From assembly GCA_030849465.1 (NCBI GenBank), contig JARVLF010000006.1, forward strand, positions 1,426,001 to 1,490,000: a stretch of DNA of 64,000 bases, written 5' to 3'. The position numbers were made by a program, and so were the translations under genes. How positions within the stretch are numbered: position 1 is the stretch's first letter; each line of letters begins with the position of its first letter. Under the pieces are notes generated by a model. It did not search any database and had not been told where the DNA came from. It saw only the letters and a program-made list of their open reading frames with translations. Of the stretch, positions 38,780-47,955 are shown piece after piece. This DNA comes from Moesziomyces globuligerus. Its lineage: Eukaryota > Basidiomycota > Ustilaginomycetes > Ustilaginales > Ustilaginaceae.

Positions 38780-40762
38780 TCAGCGGGTAGCCTTTGACTT
38801 TTTGAGCGACTTTTGCATGCGCTTCTGGTCCTCGGGATTATCCAACGAGACCATCGCGTCTGCATCCTCAGCCGCCGCATCGGCCTCGGTGGTGGCGTTC
38901 CTGTTGTTGCTGGGCGGGTTGACCTTGAGTTTGCAGAGGAAGAAGCCGTCGAGGTTGTGGACGTGCGGGAAGATGCGTCGGGCCATGGGCATGCGCTCGT
39001 CGAACTTGCTCCTGCCAAACGACTTGAAGCCATCGCGACCAAACTTGATGCCCGTATCGACGATCTTGACGTTGGAGCGCTTGCGAAGCGCATACTGCAC
39101 CACCTCCTCGTTCTCCTCGACCATCACCGAGCAGGTCGAGTAGACGACGTAGCCACCGCTGCTCGAGCGAGGGTTGACCGAGTCAATCGCACACAGCAGC
39201 AGCTGCTTCTGCAAATGCGTCAGCAGCGCAAAGTCGCGCTCCGACTTGTTGACCTTGACCGACTGGTCCTTGTGAATCACACCCGTGCCCGAGCAGGGCG
39301 AGTCGAGCAACACGCGGTCGAAGCCACCGATCACCTTGGGGAACTGGCGGCCGTCGTAGTTGCACACCACGACGTTCTTGCAGCCGAGGCGGTGGATGTT
39401 GGCGACGAGCGACTTGATGCGGTTCTTGTTCGAGTCGTTGGCAAACACGGTGCCCGTGTTCTGCATGAGCGCCGAGAGGTAGGTCGACTTGCCACCGGGC
39501 GCCGAGGCCATGTCTAGCACGCGCTCGTTGGGCTGCGGTGCCAGTGCAATGCAAGGGAGGAAACTCGACGCTGCCTGCAGCATGTAGTGCCCCGCCAGAT
39601 ACTCGGGCGTCGCACCGATCGGTACGCTCGACTCGAACACCTGCAGGCCCACCTTGCTCCACGCTCCGATCGGCTCGAGGTTGACGCCGCGGTTGATGAG
39701 TGCCTGTGCCAGATCGCGACGGCGCGTGCGCAGCGTGTTGGCACGGATCGTGACGGGTCGCGGCGTCTCGTTGGCCTCGAAGAACTCGATGGCCTCGGCG
39801 GGCGTGAAAAGGTTGAAGAGCTTCTCGGCCAAGAAGGCGTTGTAGCCGTAGTAGGTGCAGATATCGGCGAGCAGCTGCTCGACGTACTCGGAGCGCGATC
39901 GACCATCGAGGGCGAGCTTCTTGAAGTTGGAAAGCACGGTGACGATCTCCTGGATGCGCATGTGCACCAGCTGCAGGTCGGCGCCGCGCATCTTTTCCGC
40001 CTCGCGCTCCTCGAGCGTGGGCAGCATGAACTCGGCACCCTCTCCGTCCTCGTCAGCCTCCTCGTCGTCTTCGTCCTCGTCGACCTCTTCGTCGCTATCC
40101 AGCTCGACCTCCTCCTCCTCGCCATCCTCGCCTTGCTCTTCGCCGTCCTCGCCGAGGTCAAACTCGTCGCCGAGCTCGGCGTCGTCTTCGTCGTCGTCTT
40201 CTTCACCAGAAAGGGCGTGCTCGGCATCGCTGCCGTCCTGCTCGTCGTCGTCTTCGTCCGAGTCGAGCGAGAGGCCCTGGCTCTTGAGCAGCTCCTCGAG
40301 CCTCTCTGCCTCTGCGAGCGCCTTCTTCCTCTGTCGCTCTGTGAGCTTGCCGTTCTTTGGCAGGCCGAGTGCCTCGAATGGATCTTCCTCTGCCACCGCT
40401 TCCTCCTCCTCTTCGTCGTCTTCGTCCTCGTCTAGCTCCTCGTCATCCACCTCTACGAGCTCTTCATCGCCATCCAGCTCCTCGTCCTCGTCCTCCTCGT
40501 CCTCGTTTTCGCTTGGCGGCGAGGGTTGCTTGCGCTTGGGAGCCGGCTTTGTGGCAGACTTGGAGGTGGAAGGCTTGGCGGTTCTGGAAGCAGCGCTGCG
40601 GGCAGGGGCGGCAGAGCGGCTGGATGCTGAGGCGGTGGGGGCAGACTTCTGCTTCTTGGCAGGGAGCGGCGACTCCTGCGCCTTCCTCTTTCCTTTGTTG
40701 ACAGGGCGGTCCTCCTTCAGAGGCTGAGGAGGTGCCTGCTTGTTCTTGGATCTGCGGCCCAT
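38780..40762 (-). CDS. NOP2: Nop2/NSUN1-type 25S rRNA cytosine-C5 methyltransferase
   Basis: A 660-residue nucleolar protein that methylates a cytosine in large-subunit rRNA and is needed for 60S assembly. The N-terminal 230 residues are Lys-rich and then strongly acidic (long Asp/Glu runs), as in yeast Nop2. The SAM-dependent core has VLDMASAPGGKSTYLSALM, FANDSNKNR, and the two catalytic cysteines in LLDSPCSGTGV (about 487) and YSTCSVMVEENE (about 541). The family's EFFEANETPRPVTIRANTLRT and KSFGRSKFDERMPMARRIFPH segments are also present. I start it at MGRRSKNKQ (40762), the conserved N-terminus. An in-frame ATG 28 codons earlier would add a serine/alanine-rich leader that looks like 5' UTR. 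Confidence 0.95.
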   Translation of the reverse strand: MGRRSKNKQAPPQPLKEDRPVNKGKRKAQESPLPAKKQKSAPTASASSRSAAPARSAASRTAKPSTSKSATKPAPKRKQPSPPSENEDEEDEDEELDGDEELVEVDDEELDEDEDDEEEEEAVAEEDPFEALGLPKNGKLTERQRKKALAEAERLEELLKSQGLSLDSDEDDDEQDGSDAEHALSGEEDDDEDDAELGDEFDLGEDGEEQGEDGEEEEVELDSDEEVDEDEDDEEADEDGEGAEFMLPTLEEREAEKMRGADLQLVHMRIQEIVTVLSNFKKLALDGRSRSEYVEQLLADICTYYGYNAFLAEKLFNLFTPAEAIEFFEANETPRPVTIRANTLRTRRRDLAQALINRGVNLEPIGAWSKVGLQVFESSVPIGATPEYLAGHYMLQAASSFLPCIALAPQPNERVLDMASAPGGKSTYLSALMQNTGTVFANDSNKNRIKSLVANIHRLGCKNVVVCNYDGRQFPKVIGGFDRVLLDSPCSGTGVIHKDQSVKVNKSERDFALLTHLQKQLLLCAIDSVNPRSSSGGYVVYSTCSVMVEENEEVVQYALRKRSNVKIVDTGIKFGRDGFKSFGRSKFDERMPMARRIFPHVHNLDGFFLCKLKVNPPSNNRNATTEADAAAEDADAMVSLDNPEDQKRMQKSLKKSKATR

Positions 40763-41220
40763 CTTGCGTGCGGTTGTGAAGGGGTAAAGTGCGGCAGCGA
40801 TGGTGGTGAGAGAAGCAAAGTGACTTGAGCTATTCGCCAGCTCCACGTCGAAAGAAGCGCAAGAAGAAAACTTTGGGCGTTTGAGGGTGCAGCAGAGCCG
40901 TCTTGAGCTGCACCTGCATTTCTTGCTCCGTCGAGCCTTTTTTCCTGCAGCAAAAATTTCGAGACGTGAGCGTGGAGCTCGCCGGAGAAGTGTGGATACT
41001 CAAGATGTAACAAACATACACTTGGATCACCGATCTGACCGCCTCCGCAGACGTCACCTCTGGCTCAAGCCCGACGCCCAACGCACAGACACAGAGCACG
41101 ACCAAAATCGCACGCATCAGCGGAGTCACAGCCGTAAAGTATAGCCGAACATTTGTCCGATCGATCGATAGCCGGCGCTCGCCGAAGACCCCGCAAGGAA
41201 CAAGTGCTGCTCACGTATCC
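40763..41220. promoter_or_regulatory. Divergent promoter between NOP2 and the Pcs60-like gene
   Basis: 458 bases between two outward-reading starts. No TATA box or repeat was recognised. Confidence 0.5.
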
Positions 41221-42849
41221 ATGGCGACCTCATTGCTCCCACCACCACCTGCTCCACGGAACAGAAGCATCGCAACCATGGCCAATCTCATGTCCGTCTT
41301 CGCCTCGCGTCAGGACTTTGACCGCTCGTCCACGGCCATCATCCTGCCTCAGTCGTCCCCAACGCCATTCACCTTTTCGTACCGCCGCCTGCACGAGCTA
41401 GTGCTCGACCTTCAGGCTCAGCTCGCCGCTTTCGACCTCGCGCCCGGCAGCGCCGTCAGCTCTTCGCTCGTCAACGGCATCGAGTTCACCCTCGCCTTCC
41501 TCGCCACGGGCGCACAGAGGCTCATCGCCGCTCCGCTCAACCCCAACTACTCGCAGTCCGAGGTCGAGTTCTACTTGCAGGACACCAAGTCGCAGCTCCT
41601 TCTCCTCCCCAAGGGCGCGCTTGCTGCCGGCCATCCCGCCATCGAAGCCGCCAAGAAGCTCGGCAATGTCCAGGTCGTCGAAATCGTCTTCGACCCCTCA
41701 GGCAACGGCAGCGTCTCGCTGCGCAAGGCTGATGGCTCCAACGTCGCGCCCAGCAAGCACGTCAACAGGCCCCGCGATGACGATGTCGCCCTCGTCCTTC
41801 ACACCAGCGGCACCACCGGTAGGCCCAAGGGTGTCCCGCTCACCCATGCCAATCTGCACACTACCATGCGCAACATCATCGGCACCTACAACCTCTCGCC
41901 CGCCGACCGTACCTACCTCGTCATGCCTCTCTTCCACGTCCACGGCCTCCTCTGCGGTCTGCTCGCCACGCTCCTGTCTGGCGGTAGTGCCGTCATCCCG
42001 CCCAAGTTCTCGGCGAGCGTCTTTTGGAACGAACTCGCAAGCGACAAGTGCAACTGGTACACGGCCGTCCCCACCATCCACCAGATGCTGCTCAACTCGC
42101 CCATCCCCAACCCGCTGCCCAAGCTGCGCTTCATCCGCTCGTGCTCCTCGGCTCTCTCGCCGTCGACCTTCCACGCAATCGAAAAGACCTTCCAGGCTCC
42201 CGTGCTCGAGGCGTATGCCATGACCGAGGCTTCGCACCAGATGACCTCCAACCCTCTCCCGCCTGCCAAGCGCAAGCCGGGTACCGTCGGTATCGGCCAC
42301 GGCGTCGAGATCCGCATCCTCGACGAGCAGGGCAACGAGGTGGCTCAGGGCTCGGTGGGTGAGGTGTGCGTGCGCGGCGCCAACGTCACCAAGGGCTATC
42401 TCAACAACCCCAAAGCGAACGAGGAGTCCTTTGTGCGCTCGGGCGCCAACGCGGGCTTCTTCCGCACCGGTGATCAAGGCCGCAAGGATGCCGATGGCGA
42501 CGTCGAGCTCGTCGGTCGCATCAAGGAGCTCATCAACCGCAGTGGCGAAAAGATCTCGCCCCTCGAAGTCGATGCAGCGCTCCTCGCCGTCGAAGGCGTC
42601 AAGGAGGCCGTCTCGTTTGCTATGCCCGACCAGCTCTACGGCGAAAAGGTCGGAGCCGTCGTCATCCTCCACAACAACTCGAAGCTCGACGAGCCCAAGA
42701 TCCAGAAGGCCATGCAGGGCAAGATCACCAAGTTCAAGATCCCAGAACGCATCTGGATCACCGACGCCATCCCCAAGACCGCCACTGGCAAGATCCAGCG
42801 CAAAAACGTCGCCGCCACTTTCCTCCGCAAGGACGGCGCAAAGCTCTAG
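41221..42849 (+). CDS. Peroxisomal acyl/oxalyl-CoA synthetase, Pcs60-like
   Basis: A 542-residue AMP-forming ligase of the ANL superfamily. The P-loop is LHTSGTTGRPKGVPLTH (about residue 195). Long stretches match yeast Pcs60, for example RSCSSALSPSTFH, VLEAYAMTEASHQMTSN, RIKELINRSGEKISP and PKTATGKIQRK. Pcs60 is an oxalyl-CoA synthetase found in peroxisomes; here the C-terminus AKL is a strong PTS1, so the location should be the same. The reaction is carboxylic acid plus ATP plus CoA to acyl-CoA, AMP and PPi, with oxalate the likely substrate by homology. A second in-frame ATG at 41278 (MANLMSVFASR) lies closer to where homology starts and may be the true start, giving 523 residues. Confidence 0.93.
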   Translation: MATSLLPPPPAPRNRSIATMANLMSVFASRQDFDRSSTAIILPQSSPTPFTFSYRRLHELVLDLQAQLAAFDLAPGSAVSSSLVNGIEFTLAFLATGAQRLIAAPLNPNYSQSEVEFYLQDTKSQLLLLPKGALAAGHPAIEAAKKLGNVQVVEIVFDPSGNGSVSLRKADGSNVAPSKHVNRPRDDDVALVLHTSGTTGRPKGVPLTHANLHTTMRNIIGTYNLSPADRTYLVMPLFHVHGLLCGLLATLLSGGSAVIPPKFSASVFWNELASDKCNWYTAVPTIHQMLLNSPIPNPLPKLRFIRSCSSALSPSTFHAIEKTFQAPVLEAYAMTEASHQMTSNPLPPAKRKPGTVGIGHGVEIRILDEQGNEVAQGSVGEVCVRGANVTKGYLNNPKANEESFVRSGANAGFFRTGDQGRKDADGDVELVGRIKELINRSGEKISPLEVDAALLAVEGVKEAVSFAMPDQLYGEKVGAVVILHNNSKLDEPKIQKAMQGKITKFKIPERIWITDAIPKTATGKIQRKNVAATFLRKDGAKL

Positions 42850-42938
42850 ACCCTTTCAAAGTCTCTTTCGAAATCACATCCTGTCTATCGCTGGCACTGC
42901 CGTTTGAAAATGCATGATTGCGAGTGAGTGCGCCCAGC

Positions 42939-45900
42939 TTACCACTGCGTGTCGAAGCGTTGGACGACGTTGACGGCGTCCTCGACGTCCTTCTGTGCAC
43001 GCTTGCGCTTGAAGAAGATGGGGCAGTCCTTGTTGGTGCACAGCACATCCTGAGCCAGACTGCCCTGGCAGCGCTGGCAGCACGTCCAGAGGCGGGCGAA
43101 TTCGACCTCGAGTGCCGAAGCGCGTGCGAGCTTCTCGTGGTACAGCTGGGCGACGCGCGGACGGCAGTTCTTGCACACGGGCGTGTTCTGCTCGCGCAGC
43201 GGCGTGCGGCAGCCCAAACACTGCACCGTCTTGACCGCGAACTTCATCAGCGCGCCGACGTTGGACGTCGCCACCTGCACCACGCGTGTATGCTCGCCGT
43301 TGAGCATCGTATTCGCCTTGGGCCCCATGATGGGCTCAAAGATACGCAGCAGCGGCTTGGCAAGCTGGTTCTCGAGGTAGTAGCGCGTGTCGATGGGGAT
43401 GTTGTGGTCCAGCACGTAGATCGGATCCTCGGATCGCTCGTACGCCGCCGCACCCTTGGCCGCCTTGACGATGACGTACGCCACACGGTCACCGAGCGCG
43501 GGCGCCGAGCCCGCATCGCGCTTGCGCATGCGCTCGGCCAGCTCCACGTGCGCCTGCTTGCCCGCATAGTCCGTCTTGGCCAGCGCCTTGGTGATGACCA
43601 GCTGCGACATATCCACCTTGTTCTGCAGCAGGTCCGAGATGATGTTCTTGGCATACTCCTCGGCGCCCTTGACGTCGCGGTCGATGAGCATCCTGCGCAG
43701 GCACGTGTCGATCACCGTCTGCACCAGCCGGCAGTTGTCACGTCGCACCGTCTCGATGCCCTTGGTGTCCATCTTGTCGTACTTCTCTGGCCGTGTCCAG
43801 TAGAGTCCGGCGTAGCGTTTCTTGCTGATCAGCAGGTAGGGGAAGTAGACCTTCTCGAACTCGAGCTTGATCGGATCGACAAATGTCTTGGAGACCAGCG
43901 CTGCGGCCTCGGCTCCCAGCTCCATCGCCTTGGCGAGGTCCGGCACGCCAAACTTGATCATGACCGAGTCCGTGTCACCGTAGACGACCTCGGCGTCGTG
44001 CTCGTATCCGTTGGCGATGGTGTAGTGGCGCTCGACGTACGATTTGGTCTGCTCGATCATCTGTCGTCCGTACGCCGTGGTGCTCATCGAGATCTCGAGA
44101 CACGGCAGTTTGCCGATCGTTGCACCTGTGAAACCGTAGACCGAGTTGGCGCTGATCTTGAGCGCCAGCTGACGACCGTCGAGCACGGCGCGCTTGAAGG
44201 GATCGGTCTCCTTCTTGAGATCCGCCTTGGCGCGCTTTCGGGCCGCGAGGAGGTTCTCAAGCACCGTGGGCAGCAGCCCCTTGCGCAACTTCTTGGTCGC
44301 AAAGCAGTTGTTGTTGGGCGTGATCACGTAGTCCTCGTCCTGTTTGAGGTCGAGCCGCTCGATGGTCTTCTTGTCGAGCAATGTCGTGTAGCACAGGTTG
44401 TGGGCCATCATGACCGAGGGATACAGGGAGGCGAAATCGAGCGTCGCGATGGGTCGGTCGTAGTAGCCCGCCTTGGGTTCGAGCACCGTGGCACCTTCGT
44501 ATTGGTCTTCGGTACCTTCGCCCTTGTACGCCGGCACGAGGTAGTTGTCCTCGTTGGCCTTGCGGAAGAGCTGGGAGACCACCTTGATCTGCTGTCCGCG
44601 TGAGAGGAGATAGTTGAAGGGAACACCCGTCACTCTGGCCATCTCGATGTAGTTGATGAAGCACATGAGCTTGTCCATCAGACGCTGCGGCAGGTAGGCA
44701 TCCTTGAGACAGTAGACGGCCAGTCGGCGACGCGATTCGGGGCCAGCGTTTTGGAGCTCGGTGATGAGCGAGTGGTGCACGTCCTCCTTCTGCTCGCCGA
44801 GGAATTCGAACGAGACCGAGTTGAGCGAGTAGGATCGTAGCTTGTAGTCGCGCTGCATGACCTGGAGCATGTCGAGCTGCAGACGTCCCTGTAGCTCGGT
44901 GTTTTTGGAGTCGCGCGTGCCGTAGGCCTTGGATGAGAAATGCGTCTCCTTGGCTTCGGTGCGGACGCCGCGTTCGCGGCCGAGGTAGGCGAATTTGGTG
45001 GACTTGAGCGCCTTGGCTCGGTCGAGCAGGTATGGAAAGTCGAAGTTGGCGATGTTGTAACCGATGACGACGTCGGGATCGACCTCCTGGACGAATTTGG
45101 TCCAGGCTTCGAGCATGTCGACCTCGTGGTTGAAGGAGAGGACCTGGCTGCCGACGATATGGGAGCACGTATTGAGCGTAAAGACGTTCTTGACAAAGGG
45201 CGTGGACTCGCCTTGACGGGTGACCATGTTGGCGATCTGGATGACGGGGTCGACGGAAGGCTCGGGGAAGATGCCTTTGCGGCCGGCACACTCGATATCG
45301 AAGCTGAGAATGCGCAGCGGGGCCACCTTGGACCACTCGCCGTCTGGTGCGTGCGAGGCGATGGCATCACAGCTGCAATCCAGCTCGATCTGGCAGAGAG
45401 AGATTCTTTGACTCTCAGGGCGGAGCTTGTAGTTGGCGGCTTGAACACTGATCCAGTTCATTCCGACGATCTTGAGGTCGATCATGAAGCGCAGCGTGTA
45501 GGCGATGTTCTCGTAGGTGAGGCAGGCATCGCCGGGCGTGAAGAGGTCGCGGAAGCCGACCTCGCCGCGTTCGAAGGAGCCACGGATGCGAGGCAGGCTG
45601 CGCAGGTCGGAGATGGTAAGCTTGATGAAGGCGACGTTCTCCTGGCCGGCGTAACCCATGAGGCTCTTCTTGCTGACGATCTCGGCCTTGTGAACGGCAC
45701 GTGCGCCAAAGAGGACGTTGAGGTGGTTGGTGAAGTCATTGCAGGTGTTTGCAGTGAATCCGCGCGGAGCATGTATGTAAAAGTAAGGGAGGAAGCCGTG
45801 AACATGTGCGCACACTGAGAAGCCCTCGGCGGTGACGCCGTACATGCGAATGGCGGGAGGCTGGCCGACGGCCTGGTGCTCTTCGATGTCAATCTGCTGG

Positions 45901-46112
45901 AAGGTGATGACATCGTTGTCGACGTCGAGGGGCTCTAGGTAAGGACGCGGCCAGAGCGCCTGGTCGTCGACCTCCTGATTGGAGTCGGCCTCCTCCTTGA
46001 GCTTCTTGAGTGTGTCGGTGAAGGCGGATGTGTGGTGCTCTTCAATCTTGCGCTTGCTGGACGACGGCCCAGCCGCGGGCTGAGTGAGCGTTTGTGTGGA
46101 GACGGGAGCCAT
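42939..46112 (-). CDS. POL3: DNA polymerase delta catalytic subunit
   Basis: A 1057-residue B-family replicative polymerase, main lagging-strand enzyme and proofreader. The exonuclease domain has the DIE motif (LSFDIECAGRKG, about 271). Polymerase motif A is DFASLYPSVMMAHN (about 560), motif B lies in LALKISANSVYGFTG, and motif C is YGDTDSVM (about 711). Two C-terminal cysteine modules are intact: CysA (CLGCRTPL...CKNC, about 970) and CysB (CCQRCQGSL...CTNKDC, about 1010), which binds an Fe-S cluster and the accessory subunits. The length is close to yeast Pol3 (1097). The start is taken at MAPVSTQTL. An ACGCGT element lies about 390 bases upstream. No introns. Confidence 0.97.
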   Translation of the reverse strand: MAPVSTQTLTQPAAGPSSSKRKIEEHHTSAFTDTLKKLKEEADSNQEVDDQALWPRPYLEPLDVDNDVITFQQIDIEEHQAVGQPPAIRMYGVTAEGFSVCAHVHGFLPYFYIHAPRGFTANTCNDFTNHLNVLFGARAVHKAEIVSKKSLMGYAGQENVAFIKLTISDLRSLPRIRGSFERGEVGFRDLFTPGDACLTYENIAYTLRFMIDLKIVGMNWISVQAANYKLRPESQRISLCQIELDCSCDAIASHAPDGEWSKVAPLRILSFDIECAGRKGIFPEPSVDPVIQIANMVTRQGESTPFVKNVFTLNTCSHIVGSQVLSFNHEVDMLEAWTKFVQEVDPDVVIGYNIANFDFPYLLDRAKALKSTKFAYLGRERGVRTEAKETHFSSKAYGTRDSKNTELQGRLQLDMLQVMQRDYKLRSYSLNSVSFEFLGEQKEDVHHSLITELQNAGPESRRRLAVYCLKDAYLPQRLMDKLMCFINYIEMARVTGVPFNYLLSRGQQIKVVSQLFRKANEDNYLVPAYKGEGTEDQYEGATVLEPKAGYYDRPIATLDFASLYPSVMMAHNLCYTTLLDKKTIERLDLKQDEDYVITPNNNCFATKKLRKGLLPTVLENLLAARKRAKADLKKETDPFKRAVLDGRQLALKISANSVYGFTGATIGKLPCLEISMSTTAYGRQMIEQTKSYVERHYTIANGYEHDAEVVYGDTDSVMIKFGVPDLAKAMELGAEAAALVSKTFVDPIKLEFEKVYFPYLLISKKRYAGLYWTRPEKYDKMDTKGIETVRRDNCRLVQTVIDTCLRRMLIDRDVKGAEEYAKNIISDLLQNKVDMSQLVITKALAKTDYAGKQAHVELAERMRKRDAGSAPALGDRVAYVIVKAAKGAAAYERSEDPIYVLDHNIPIDTRYYLENQLAKPLLRIFEPIMGPKANTMLNGEHTRVVQVATSNVGALMKFAVKTVQCLGCRTPLREQNTPVCKNCRPRVAQLYHEKLARASALEVEFARLWTCCQRCQGSLAQDVLCTNKDCPIFFKRKRAQKDVEDAVNVVQRFDTQW

Positions 46113-47955
46113 TGTGGGAACGCCGCTTCGACTGCTGGTCAAGCCGCAAAGTTGATCGGCAAGCTGCCGATGGATCACCGACTAGATGGCGAGACCGGAT
46201 GAAACGGTGAGGCCGCGCGGGCGGGAAAGCCGATGGAGAGCGCGTTCGCTGCTTCGAAGACGCTGTGAATAGCAAGCCCGGTAGAGGTGGGAACAGAGCG
46301 CTCAGTGGTCAAGATTCTCGATGATGTCGATGTGGTGATGTGCAAGTTGCTGATTATGAGCACTCGACGTCTGCGAGGCGGTCGCTGTCCAGAGCTGGCC
46401 AGGGTCTTGGTTCGGCGCAGCAACACCTCTGTGCGCAGCTCGAGCAGGCTCAGCCCGAGACTCGCAAATTCCAAGGCAGCGCGGCGTCACCACTCTGCGC
46501 GACGCGTGAGGAGGCTCGCGCAGAGCGCGAAGAGACCAACACCCGAGCCAGTCGAAAAATGCCCGACGTGTCAGATCGCGCTTATGACGAAAAAGGCGAG
46601 CGATTTCGCCGCACGAATTCGACGGTCAAGCCCGCCCCTTTGATGCGCAGCTGACAGCTCGTCCGTCGAGTTTCGCCGCAAGACCAATCCGAGCATGGTG
46701 GTCCGCGCTGCCTGAGCCTGGTCTTGTGGCATGGTAGCTGACTAGCGCTTCACGCAGGAAGAGGAACCTGAAGCACGCTTGTCAGCAGATGCTCATGGAG
46801 CGCTACCTCCACACGCCGGGCGACGGAAGCTGTGCGTGATGGCTGCAGGTTGCCAAGCGAGGTCGTCATGGTCGAGCCGTGCTGCTGCGCCCTACATAGT
46901 CAGCTCCAAATGTGACGCTTCGAAGTGCGCCCGCACAGTACAATGTGTCGATGAGACTTGCCGAGCTGACCGATCTGCAGAGTGGCTATTGTCCCGCCGC
47001 GAGGGGGCCAGAGTGCGTCTGCCGCGTGCGCTGCCGCATTCGCCACCCCTTTGTTCGCATCACACTACCGACTGCGGGCGACGGTTTCGGGGTCTTTTGC
47101 GGATCCACACTTTGAATGGCAGCTCATGCACGACGTGCATCGGCACCCTTCCATCTGCATGCGGCTCGTTGAGCCTGAAAAGTCCGCATCGCTACCATCA
47201 AAGGGCTGGTCGGCTCCCGTGCACGACGCAACATGCTTCACCGCACCATTGTCATGGTCGCAAGAAGCACGTTGCGAGGTCCATGCGTCTTCGACCGATC
47301 CTTTGATGGCCCTTGGTGCCATGACAGCTCCCCATTTTGCACCACTTGCTCTCCGACCACCATCTGCGCTGGCTGGCCCACTCGCTCCGGTCATCTACGG
47401 GCTCACAGCGGGACTCTCTTTGCGTCCTACTTGCGGCGCGTGGGGCACAGCAGCAGAGGGTTGATCGGATCTGCACCAAAGACCCACCAGCTCATCTGCC
47501 ATCGCCTCGATCAAGGCCAACATGCTCGGCGCGTGCAGCTGGCCGAAGTTTATTTGACGCTCCTCGTCACATGCTGTGCCGCGCCTTGGAGGATCGCTCC
47601 GCGTCGCTCGTTTGATTTTTCGCCTTGCGGCCCACGCCCAGACAACCTCATTCGGAGACCTCGAGACATCACAACGCCTCGATTCATCCGCTTCTCCAAC
47701 AAGCGTCTCGCGGGCAACAGAGTGCGGACGCACCAAAGAGCGGCAGCTCCTGATCCCGCTTGGCTCGAGTCCAGCCTGACTCGAGAACCGGCCGTCTGGG
47801 CTTCGCCCGAACAGCAGCCCTCACCTTAAATCGCTCGAGCTTTCAGACTCTTGGGGGGGCCCTGGCTTGTGAAGGTCCACCTCCACCCTTCACACTCGCT
47901 ACCTTCGAGCACCTCCTCCCATCCACTCTTTTCGATCTCAACCAAGGCATGCTCC
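46113..47955. promoter_or_regulatory. Divergent intergenic region between POL3 and the HMG-box gene
   Basis: 1.84 kb between two outward-reading genes. The open frames here are Arg/Ser-rich and overlap on both strands, so no gene is called. A single ACGCGT lies on the POL3 side. The part before the HMG gene is pyrimidine-rich. The long promoter would fit complex control of a regulator gene. Confidence 0.5.
46502..46507. promoter_or_regulatory. MluI cell-cycle box (ACGCGT) upstream of POL3
   Basis: A perfect palindromic ACGCGT about 390 bases before the POL3 start. This element is the binding site of the MBF complex, which drives G1/S expression of DNA-replication genes in yeasts. A single copy could be chance. 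Confidence 0.4.

Noticed and set aside
46113..46178. A 22-residue N-terminal extension of DNA polymerase delta
   Set aside because: The sequence before MAPVSTQTL shows no conserved feature and probably belongs to the 5' untranslated region.
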